Below are positions 1 through 5,358 of a DNA stretch of 6,114 nt, piece after piece (the stretch's first letter is position 1; the number at the start of each line of letters is the position of its first letter). This DNA is from Porphyromonadaceae bacterium UBA7087 (lineage in GTDB: Bacteria > Bacteroidota > Bacteroidia > Bacteroidales > Muribaculaceae). The notes under the pieces are model-generated. The model worked only from the letters and a program-made list of their open reading frames with translations, made no database searches and had not been told where the DNA came from. Location of the stretch: the NCBI GenBank assembly GCA_002493515.1, contig DKYZ01000068.1, forward strand, positions 3,069 to 9,182, written 5' to 3'. The position numbers and the translations under genes were made by a program.

Positions 1-55
1 TTAGGCGATGATTAGGCGATGATTGGGAGATTATTGGGCGATGGTTGGGCGCTGG
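1..55. repeat. Degenerate 11-bp tandem repeat
   Basis: Five consecutive 11-base units can be read: TTAGGCGATGA twice without change, then TTGGGAGATTA, TTGGGCGATGG and TTGGGCGCTGG. The phase is lost after position 55, although the G/T-rich character continues to about 66. The array begins at or before the window edge, so its full length is unknown. It lies about 15 bases upstream of the -33 element of the hydrolase promoter. No open frame of note runs through it. Its function is unknown. It may be a decayed simple repeat, and it shares GATTA and GCGAT cores with the heptamer array near 2600 when that array is read on the other strand. Confidence 0.6.
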
Positions 56-70
56 TGATGGCTGGGAAGT

Positions 71-101
71 TTTGTGTTTCGGCGCTTTTTTAGTAATTTT
101 G
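71..101 (+). promoter_or_regulatory. Bacteroidetes-type promoter for the GHL10 hydrolase gene
   Basis: TTTG at 71-74 and TAATTTTG at 94-101 match the Bacteroides primary sigma factor consensus (-33 TTTG, -7 TAnnTTTG) at all fixed positions, with a 19-base spacer. Transcription would be expected to start a few bases after 101, giving a leader of roughly 70-75 bases before the chosen start at 181. This is the only full match to both elements that I found upstream of any gene in the window. The motif match is seen directly; promoter activity is inferred. Confidence 0.7.
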
Positions 102-103
102 CG

Positions 104-131
104 TCCGGGCTTGCCGGATCATGGCTTCCGG
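104..131 (+). other. Competing small hairpins in the 5' leader
   Basis: TCCGG (104-108) can pair with CCGGA (114-118) over a 5-base loop. The same CCGGA can instead pair with TCCGG at 127-131 over an 8-base loop. The two stems are mutually exclusive and sit just after the predicted transcription start. The rest of the leader (132-180) is purine- and A/T-rich and looks unstructured, as is common just before Bacteroidetes start codons. Five-base stems are weak, so this may be chance or only an mRNA-stabilising 5' end. Confidence 0.25.
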
Positions 132-180
132 CGGGTCGCTAAGAAAGAGAAGAAAGACATATTATAATCAGATAGAATTA

Positions 181-1704
181 ATGAAATTCAAGATGGGTAT
201 GGCGGCTTTGCTGACGTTGGCTCTCGCCGCCTCTTCTTTTGTCGCGGCGCAGACTACGTCGGTCAACCCCAAGAGGGAGTTCCGGGGGGCGTGGCTGCAC
301 GTTATCGGACAGAGCCAGTGGCAGAACAAAACCACAGAACAGGCCAAACAGTATATAGAGCAGCAGATAGGGCGTCTTGCCGACGCGGGCTGCAACGCCG
401 TCATATTCCAGGTGCGCCCGACGGCCGATGCTATGTATAAGTCGGATCTCGAACCCTGGACGGCCTGGCTCACCGGCAAACGCGGCAAGGCTCCCGATCC
501 GCTGTGGGACCCGATGGAATATGCCATCGAGGAGGCCCACAAGAGGGGGATGGAGTTTCATGCGTGGCTGAATCCTTACCGCGTCACCTCCTCCGCCAAG
601 GATATCCTTCCGGCGTCACACATATCTAAAAAGGAGCCGCACAGATTCGTGAAATTCAACGGGCAGACATTCTTCGACCCGGCTTACCAGGAGAACCGCG
701 ACGCGATATGCGAGATAGTGGAGGATATAGTGAAGAGATATGACGTGGATGCAATCCATATCGACGACTATTTCTATCCGTACCCCGCCAACGGCAAGAA
801 ATTCAATGCCGACGACGCCAGCTACCGCAAGTTCGGCAACGGCATGGCGAGAAACGACTGGCGACGCCATAACGTGGACCTCCTTATCGAGCAGCTCAAC
901 AACACCATCAAGCAGACCAAGCCCTGGGTGCGTTTCGGCGTCAGCCCGTTCGGAATATGGCGCAACAAGGCCAACGACCCTCGCGGCAGCGAGAGCAGCG
1001 GGCTGCAGAATTATGACGACCTATACGCCGACGTGCTCCTCTGGGCAAAAAACGGCTGGATCGACTATCTTGCCCCGCAGCTTTACTGGACGCTCGACAT
1101 GAAGGCCGCTCCTAGCCGTAAGCTGGCGAAATGGTGGAGCGACAACGCAAATGGCGTGGACGTTTATATCGGGCAGGACGTTAAGCGCACGATGGATAAC
1201 GCAGACCCGGGTAATCATGACCGCAACGAGCTTGACACGAAGGTGAGGCTGTCGCGCAGCTTGCCCAATGTGCAGGGCAACGTATGGTGGCATGGCTATT
1301 GGGTGACGGACAACTATAAAGGAGCCGCCGACTCGCTTGCGATGAAATACCAGTCGACGATCGCCCTGCCTCCGGCCTACGGAGACCAGGGCGTGCGTCC
1401 GGCGCAGGTGGACGGTGTGCGGCTTGAGCGTCACGACGGGAAGACTTTCCTGACCTGGGACGAGCCGGAGCGTGGCGAGAAGCCTTCGTCGACCGATGCG
1501 GTGAGGTATGTGGTATATGAGTTCTTCAAGGGTGAGGAGCCTGACATCGAGGACTCGCAGACCATCATCGCGCTGACTCCTTATCATAAGGTGCTGGTGT
1601 CGGAGGGAGACGACAGGGATGAGATGAAAGGGATGACGTTTATGGTGACGGCTCTTGACAGGATGAACCGCGAGTCGCTGCCGATGCAGTATAAAGTGAA
1701 GTGA
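181..1704 (+). CDS. Secreted GHL10-family glycoside hydrolase (DUF187; YngK/DigH-like)
   Basis: A 507-residue exported protein. Residues 1-23 form a signal peptide (Lys-rich start, Leu/Ala core, likely cut after VAA at 21-23). There is no Cys for lipidation, so it is probably periplasmic. The hydrolase-like 10 barrel covers about 30-395. Its family segments include REFRGAWLHV (32-41), QVRP (77-80), AWLNPYR (128-134), the acidic DAIHIDDYFYPYP (190-202), VSPFGIWR (254-261) and YLAPQLYW (296-303). A fibronectin-III-like domain follows at about 408-505. E. coli DigH (YddW) of this family cuts peptidoglycan strands lacking stem peptides; the substrate here is not shown and could be another glycan. 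Start 181 is chosen because it puts the signal peptide at the N-terminus. An in-frame ATG at 121 would bury it behind 20 Arg/Lys-rich residues and lies very close to the predicted transcription start. The next gene begins one base after the stop. Confidence 0.9.
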   Translation: MKFKMGMAALLTLALAASSFVAAQTTSVNPKREFRGAWLHVIGQSQWQNKTTEQAKQYIEQQIGRLADAGCNAVIFQVRPTADAMYKSDLEPWTAWLTGKRGKAPDPLWDPMEYAIEEAHKRGMEFHAWLNPYRVTSSAKDILPASHISKKEPHRFVKFNGQTFFDPAYQENRDAICEIVEDIVKRYDVDAIHIDDYFYPYPANGKKFNADDASYRKFGNGMARNDWRRHNVDLLIEQLNNTIKQTKPWVRFGVSPFGIWRNKANDPRGSESSGLQNYDDLYADVLLWAKNGWIDYLAPQLYWTLDMKAAPSRKLAKWWSDNANGVDVYIGQDVKRTMDNADPGNHDRNELDTKVRLSRSLPNVQGNVWWHGYWVTDNYKGAADSLAMKYQSTIALPPAYGDQGVRPAQVDGVRLERHDGKTFLTWDEPERGEKPSSTDAVRYVVYEFFKGEEPDIEDSQTIIALTPYHKVLVSEGDDRDEMKGMTFMVTALDRMNRESLPMQYKVK

Positions 1705-1705
1705 C

Positions 1706-2485
1706 ATGGCCGGGATAATAACAGAGATAAGCCCTGAGATTAGGGAGCTGCTTGACTCGGAGGCGCGGCGCATAAACCGCCCGGAGTTCATAGATTCGGA
1801 TCCGGTGCAGTTTCCGCGCCGGTTCACGAAGCTTCAGGATGTTGAGATCGCGGCATTGCTCTCGGCGATAATAGCCTGGGGAAAGCGCACGATGATATGC
1901 CGCGACGCGGAGCGTATGCTGGCGCTGATGGATCACGACCCCTACAATTACGTCATGGACGAGGGGTATGAGGACCTGGATCCGGGGAAGAATATCCACC
2001 GCACGTTCTTCGGGCGCCATTTCCGGTATTTCCTGCGTGGAATGCGCGAAATCTACAGACGCTATGAAAGTCTCGACGAATTCGCGGCCGCCCACCGGGT
2101 AGGCGACACGGAAGCCCCGGCGTGGGCGCTGGTGGAGGCGATGCAGGGAGTGATGTGTGAGGTAAACGGGGGAGAGACGTGCAGCCAGTGTCTGCCGGTC
2201 AATCTCCAGGCGACGGCGCTGAAGCGTGTGAACATGGCGTTGCGCTGGCTGGTGAGGGACGATGGAATCGTCGACATGGGGTTGTGGCGGTCGATACCGA
2301 AGAGCAAGCTTTTCATTCCGCTTGACGTGCATGCCGGAAACACGGCGCGTAGCCTGGGGCTGCTGAGCCGGAAGGCCAACGACCGCAGGAGCGTGGAGCA
2401 GCTGACGGGGCTTCTGCGGACGATACGCCCCGAGGATCCGGCATTCTATGATTTCGCCCTGTTCGGAATAGGGATAGGGGAGTAG
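1706..2485 (+). CDS. TIGR02757 (DUF2400) family protein
   Basis: A 259-residue protein with no signal peptide or membrane segment, so cytoplasmic. I recognise TIGR02757/DUF2400 from the N-terminal block around FPRRFTKLQDVEIAALLSA (36-54) with AWGKR (57-61), and from the C-terminal block with KRVNMALRWLVR (173-184), WRSIPKSKLFIPLDVH (194-209) and YDFALFGIGI (248-257). It looks full length. The family function is not established to my knowledge. The PLDVH segment (205-209), followed by an Arg and LGLL, resembles the catalytic-Asp region of HhH-GPD DNA glycosylases, including OGG1 (VPVDVH). This is a comparison by eye, not a demonstrated homology. The start codon is one base after the upstream stop, with no promoter between, so translational coupling to the hydrolase is likely. 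A four-tract G-run motif crosses the stop codon. Confidence 0.85.
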   Translation: MAGIITEISPEIRELLDSEARRINRPEFIDSDPVQFPRRFTKLQDVEIAALLSAIIAWGKRTMICRDAERMLALMDHDPYNYVMDEGYEDLDPGKNIHRTFFGRHFRYFLRGMREIYRRYESLDEFAAAHRVGDTEAPAWALVEAMQGVMCEVNGGETCSQCLPVNLQATALKRVNMALRWLVRDDGIVDMGLWRSIPKSKLFIPLDVHAGNTARSLGLLSRKANDRRSVEQLTGLLRTIRPEDPAFYDFALFGIGIGE

Positions 2486-2496
2486 GGGTCAAGGGG
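2471..2496 (+). other. Candidate G-quadruplex across the TIGR02757 stop codon
   Basis: Four G-runs lie on the coding strand: GGG at 2471-2473, GGGG at 2477-2480, GGGG at 2485-2488 and GGGG at 2493-2496, with loops of 3, 4 and 4 bases. This fits the canonical pattern of four runs of at least three G with loops of 1-7. The stop codon TAG (2483-2485) lies inside it. It could form in the DNA or, because the runs are on the sense strand, in the mRNA. The pattern is certain; folding and any role in termination or mRNA stability are inference. Confidence 0.5.
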
Positions 2497-2507
2497 ATGA
2501 ATCCCCT
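2492..2507. terminator. Small GC hairpin after the TIGR02757 gene; weak terminator candidate
   Basis: AGGGGA (2492-2497) and TCCCCT (2502-2507) are perfect inverted copies around a TGAA tetraloop, with a possible seventh T-A pair closing toward the loop. The stem lies 7 bases after the stop codon, but no T-run follows, so it is a poor intrinsic terminator. Its left arm contains the fourth G-run of the neighbouring quadruplex motif, so the two structures exclude each other. No promoter match is visible between here and the channel gene, so readthrough may be needed for that gene to be expressed. Confidence 0.3.
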
Positions 2508-2560
2508 CGCACGGGACAATTGGGCTGACCGCCTTAATGGCTTCGCCGGAGCGTTATTGC

Positions 2561-2637
2561 TAATCGTTAATCACTAATCGTTAATCACTAATCGTTAATC
2601 ACTAATCGCTAATCACTAATCACTAATCACTAATCGT
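2561..2637. repeat. Heptamer tandem array (TAATCRY x 11) upstream of the channel gene
   Basis: Eleven 7-base units in unbroken phase all begin TAATC and end, in order, GT AC GT AC GT AC GC AC AC AC GT. The first six therefore form three copies of a 14-base unit (TAATCGTTAATCAC), while later units are mostly TAATCAC. A decayed unit may precede it (TTATTGC, 2554-2560), and a 1-base-deleted copy follows (TATCGC, 2638-2643). Because 7 is not a multiple of 3, stop triplets fall in all three forward frames, and TTA, CTA and TCA do the same on the reverse strand. The array ends 7 bases before the channel start codon and replaces any visible promoter or ribosome site there. Slippage is expected to vary the copy number; the function is unknown. 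Confidence 0.9.
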
Positions 2638-2644
2638 TATCGCT

Positions 2645-3883
2645 ATGTTTGTATCGAAGATATTGAAATTATATGCGGGATGGGGCATGGATGCGGATGT
2701 GGCGCCGCTGTGGAGCACACTGACTTCCGTGGGGCTGTCGTTGCTGCTGGCGTGGGTGGTGTATGAGCTTCTCACGAGGGTCGTGATACCGGTTGTGCTG
2801 AAGTTTGTGGCGTATACATCGGTGAAATGGGACGACATATTGCTGAATCCCCGGCTGCTGAAGGTAGTGGCGGAGCTTGTGTTCGTGATAGTGGCGCGGC
2901 TGACGCTTCCGGCGTCGCTTATCTATTATCCGGATATGGCCGGGCTTGCGTTGGTGGTATGCAAGGTGGGGCTGGTATGCGTCTGCGTGCATCTTGTCAA
3001 CCGTTTCATACTGGCCCTCTACAACCTGCTGGAGGATAACTCTTCGAGCAGGATAACGACGCTGAAGGGCATCCGGCAGATGCTTCAGATCCTTACGGTG
3101 CTTGTCGGGTTGATAATCGTCGTCTCCATTCTCGCCAGGCGCGACCCCTTGGCGATAATCACGGGACTCGGAGCCGCAGCGACGGTGCTCATGCTGGTGT
3201 TCAAGGATTCGATAATGGGGGTGGTGGCCGGCGTGCAGCTTACGCTCAACGACATGCTCAGGCCGGGCGACTGGATCACGCTCCCTTCGCGCCATATCAA
3301 CGGAAATGTGGTGGAGGTGGGTCTGACCACGGTCAAGATCCGCAATTTCGACAATACGATAGTGACTGTGCCGCCGTATTCGCTGATTTCGGAGTCGTAT
3401 CAGAACTGGCGTGGGATGCGCGACAGCGGCGGAAGGCGCATGAACCGCAGCTTTACGATAGATGTGAATTCGGTGAGATTCTGCACGCCCCAGGAGACGG
3501 AGGCATTCGCGCGGGAGGAGTGGGGGAAGGGTCTTGCCGAGGGGGAGCGTCACGTCAACCTGACCCTTTACCGCCGCTATCTGGAGCATTATATCTCCGG
3601 GTTGCCCGACCTGAACACGTCGGACGATATGATATATATGGTGAGGGAACTTGCCCCGACGCCGCAGGGCGTGCCTCTGGAGCTCTATTTTTTCACTAAG
3701 AACACGGCCTGGAAGAGCTTCGAGCATATGCAGGCCGCCGTCATGGACCATGTCATGGCCTCGGTAGGGCGCTTCGGGCTCAGGATATACCAGGCCCCGT
3801 CAGGACTTGACTTAATATTTTGTGGCTCTCACGCGCTCGGCGAGCGGCGGATTAACGGAGCGGAGGGTGGATATGAACGCTGA
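2645..3883 (+). CDS. MscS-family mechanosensitive channel, YbdG (MscM) type
   Basis: A 412-residue inner-membrane protein that probably releases small solutes when membrane tension rises under hypo-osmotic shock. Hydrophobic segments lie at about 24-48, 72-94, 98-125 and 147-163. The MscS pore helix and beta-domain entry cover about 166-215, with DPLAIITGLGAAATVLMLVF (167-186), KDSIMGVVAGVQL (187-199) and NDMLRPGDWI (202-211). YbdG-type features are VGLTTVKIRNFDNTIVTVPP (225-244), SESYQNWRGM (249-258), SGGRRMNRS (261-269) and a C-terminal domain ending RFGLRIYQAPSGLDL (376-390). The N-terminus up to the first membrane segment is about as long as I recall for E. coli YbdG, supporting the first Met. 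The last 22 residues (391-412, from IFCGSHALG) extend past the usual family end and are exactly antisense to the convergent lipoprotein gene. No promoter consensus is visible upstream. Confidence 0.9.
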   Translation: MFVSKILKLYAGWGMDADVAPLWSTLTSVGLSLLLAWVVYELLTRVVIPVVLKFVAYTSVKWDDILLNPRLLKVVAELVFVIVARLTLPASLIYYPDMAGLALVVCKVGLVCVCVHLVNRFILALYNLLEDNSSSRITTLKGIRQMLQILTVLVGLIIVVSILARRDPLAIITGLGAAATVLMLVFKDSIMGVVAGVQLTLNDMLRPGDWITLPSRHINGNVVEVGLTTVKIRNFDNTIVTVPPYSLISESYQNWRGMRDSGGRRMNRSFTIDVNSVRFCTPQETEAFAREEWGKGLAEGERHVNLTLYRRYLEHYISGLPDLNTSDDMIYMVRELAPTPQGVPLELYFFTKNTAWKSFEHMQAAVMDHVMASVGRFGLRIYQAPSGLDLIFCGSHALGERRINGAEGGYER

Positions 3884-4147
3884 GTCGTAGGCGGCGGCAC
3901 AGTCATGGCGCCCGAGGGAGTCGTAGGCGTTCTTTGTCTTTGTGATTTCCCGGAGACATTTCCTCAGTCCGGCCGAGTCGGCCGGGGCGGATATAAGCAC
4001 GGGGCGCGCGGCCTTGCGCCCCATCATCTGGGCCGCCTCGATCTCGGCTGTTACGGCCTCCGTGTGCTCAGTGCGTGCGCATCCCCCCGTAAGGAGGGAC
4101 GCGCATATGACGGTGAGTATCATCAACGGCTTAGAAGGGGGTCTCAT
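3812..4147 (-). CDS. Small hypothetical lipoprotein
   Basis: A 111-residue protein whose family I do not recognise. It has a positively charged start (MRPPSK), a hydrophobic core (8-19) and a lipobox-like LTGGC ending at Cys23, so it should be exported and lipid-anchored, leaving about 88 residues. The mature part looks helical: an Ala/Glu-rich stretch (about 28-47), then EITKTKNAYDSLGRHDCAAA (67-86) and a basic end. Two further Cys (64, 83) could pair. Start 4147 overlaps the end of the FKBP gene by 17 bases. The alternative Met9 (4123) would avoid the overlap but lose the positive residues, so 4147 is preferred. It is the last gene of the glyS-side unit, and its final 23 codons plus stop lie inside the channel gene. 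A signal peptide in frame, the position in the operon and sensible composition argue that it is real. Confidence 0.75.
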   Translation of the reverse strand: MRPPSKPLMILTVICASLLTGGCARTEHTEAVTAEIEAAQMMGRKAARPVLISAPADSAGLRKCLREITKTKNAYDSLGRHDCAAAYDSAFISTLRSVNPPLAERVRATKY

Positions 4148-4679
4148 ATGCCTGCACCTTTTTTAGCATGACGTCAAAAATGAGGGTGGAGTAGGGGGCT
4201 ATTGCGCCGCTGCCGGTGGAGCCGTAGGCCGCGTTGTAGGGCACGACCACAGTCACGCTGTCGCCCTCGTGCATGTTGGTGAGGGCGATCTGCCATCCCG
4301 TTATCACATTGTTGACGCGCGTGCGGTAGAGCGAGTCTCCGTATGTGGTCATGGAATACGAGGAATCGAGCACCTTCGCGTCAATGTCGCGCAACTGGTA
4401 TTTCACCAGCACCGTGCTGTTGTTGAGCGGCGAGAGATTCTTCCGGGTGAGGAGGGTATCGTTGTGCCACTTCATCAGCACGTAAGTGCCTGGCGCCCAG
4501 TCGGGGGTAATTTTCGTATATTCAAGGTCTTTGCCGGAGAGCGCGTTGCGGACGCTGTCGATGAATGACTCGTTGCGTCTGTACCATTCGGAATAGTCAT
4601 CCGGATCGTTTCCGTTGAGACACGAGGCCATCACAAGCGCCAGCGGCGCGCTGAGCAAAGCCATCAAGGGTCTTTTCAT
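4131..4679 (-). CDS. FKBP-type peptidyl-prolyl cis-trans isomerase, lipoprotein
   Basis: A 182-residue protein expected to speed proline isomerisation during folding of envelope proteins. Residues 1-19 are a lipoprotein signal (MKRP, hydrophobic core, VMASC with Cys20). An acidic stretch after the Cys (NDPDD, 24-28) may influence sorting in Bacteroidetes. A helical linker runs to about 60 and the FKBP domain covers about 85-175. Aligned by eye to FKBP12, Tyr94, Asp105, Val125, Ile126, Trp129, Tyr152 and Phe168 match the pocket residues, with the typical AYGSTG and STLIFDV strings. Phe36 of FKBP12 is replaced by Leu104 and His87 by Ser157, so the pocket is changed and activity may be weaker. 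It starts 27 bases after lemA ends and overlaps the small lipoprotein gene at its 3' end, consistent with one operon. FKBP genes near glyS occur in other Bacteroidales, from memory. Confidence 0.85.
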   Translation of the reverse strand: MKRPLMALLSAPLALVMASCLNGNDPDDYSEWYRRNESFIDSVRNALSGKDLEYTKITPDWAPGTYVLMKWHNDTLLTRKNLSPLNNSTVLVKYQLRDIDAKVLDSSYSMTTYGDSLYRTRVNNVITGWQIALTNMHEGDSVTVVVPYNAAYGSTGSGAIAPYSTLIFDVMLKKVQAYETPF

Positions 4680-4706
4680 TATGTCAGGTAAGGATGTATG
4701 TGTGGA

Positions 4707-5297
4707 TTAAAATTTCACCTCAGGCGCCTTTGAAGCCCCGGCATCCGCCTTGAACTGCGGTTTCTCCTTGAAACCGAACCATCCGGCATAGATCATAGTC
4801 GGAAACTTCTTTATGCTGGTGTTGTAGTCTTTCACTGCCTCCGTATATCTCATCCTTTCGGTGGAGATACGGTTTTCCGTTCCCTCGAGCTGGGTCTGGA
4901 GGTTCATGAAATTCTGATTTGCCTTCAGGTCGGGATAAGCCTCGGTGACGGCGAGCAGCGACTTGAGCGCCTGAGAAAGCTCACCCTGCGCCTCCTGGTA
5001 TTTTGCAAGCGTCTCCTCATTGAGATTGTCGGCGTCGATCGTGATCGACGTGGCCTTCGCGCGGGCGAGAGTCACCTTCTCGAGCGTCTCGCTCTCATGG
5101 CTGGCATAGCCTTTTACGGTAGCCACGAGATTTGGGATGAGGTCAGCGCGGCGCTGATACTGGTTTTCCACCTGGGCCCAGGCCTGGTCGACACCCTGCT
5201 GCTTCTCCACGAGGGAGTTGTAGTTGCAGGAGGAGAGTCCTGACATGGCGAAGACAGCCACGAGCGCGAAAAGGGCTTTTTTAATCAGATTTGCCAT
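4707..5297 (-). CDS. lemA: LemA family lipoprotein
   Basis: A 196-residue LemA protein. The N-terminus (MANLIKKALF) leads into a hydrophobic segment ending LSSC with Cys24, so it may be a lipoprotein rather than keeping an uncut membrane helix. The family core follows: YNSLVEKQQGVDQAWAQVEN (26-45), QRRADLIPNLVATVKGYA (48-65), a long alpha-helical, coiled-coil-like bundle through about 165, and the signature ENRISTERMRY (141-151) with VKDYNTSIKKFP (155-166). The tail from 167 is low-complexity and charged. The biochemical role of LemA is not settled. Start 5297 is chosen because the frame is open to 5423 only through a GC-rich hairpin and the 3' end of glyS, and that extension (with PPPSPGEGSP) would hide the signal peptide. 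No TPM-domain (YgcG-like) partner, often found next to lemA, is present here. Probably co-transcribed with glyS. Confidence 0.92.
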   Translation of the reverse strand: MANLIKKALFALVAVFAMSGLSSCNYNSLVEKQQGVDQAWAQVENQYQRRADLIPNLVATVKGYASHESETLEKVTLARAKATSITIDADNLNEETLAKYQEAQGELSQALKSLLAVTEAYPDLKANQNFMNLQTQLEGTENRISTERMRYTEAVKDYNTSIKKFPTMIYAGWFGFKEKPQFKADAGASKAPEVKF

Positions 5298-5313
5298 AGT
5301 AGCGGTAGGTTTT

Positions 5314-5346
5314 AGGGGAGACCCCTCCCCAGGGGATGGGGGAGGG
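5314..5346. repeat. GC-rich inverted repeat between glyS and lemA
   Basis: In the 61-bp gap, CCCTCCCC (5323-5330) and GGGGAGGG (5339-5346) are perfect inverted copies around an 8-base loop AGGGGATG. A second stem, AGGGG (5314-5318) with CCCCT (5322-5326), overlaps the first and excludes it. No T-run follows on the - strand, so it is not a clear terminator. It may attenuate or process the message between glyS and lemA, or be a copy of a dispersed intergenic repeat. The loop octamer AGGGGATG also occurs in the hairpin at 2492-2499. Confidence 0.5.
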
Positions 5347-5358
5347 AAGCCTCCTTGA

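Noticed and set aside
48..91. Intrinsic terminator for a gene to the left
   Set aside because: GGCGCT at 48-53 and 81-86 can pair (G-U at both ends) and a T-run follows at 86-91, but the loop is 27 bases, no upstream gene is visible, and the T-run lies within the promoter spacer.
121..180. Upstream in-frame start (121) for the hydrolase
   Set aside because: It would place 20 Arg/Lys-rich residues before an otherwise well-formed signal peptide and leave almost no leader after the predicted transcription start. Start 181 fits better.
1021..1827. Long reverse-strand frame opposite the hydrolase
   Set aside because: It is antisense to a clear family gene, is His/Arg-rich with no recognisable domain, and crosses into the next gene. 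It is a shadow of the high-GC coding strand.
2561..2637. CRISPR array
   Set aside because: The units are only 7 bases with no spacers between them, and no cas gene is in the window. It is a simple tandem repeat.
2644..2651. TATGTTTG as a -7 promoter element for the channel gene
   Set aside because: It matches TAnnTTTG but overlaps the start codon itself, and there is no TTTG at the expected distance upstream (inside the heptamer array). The next Met (2687) would shorten the family-typical N-terminus. Probably chance.
2669..3751. A 360-codon reverse-strand frame opposite the channel gene
   Set aside because: Its composition is extreme (His, Arg, Gln rich) with no motif, and it sits fully inside a well-matched MscS gene. 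The open frame follows from the codon bias of the real gene.
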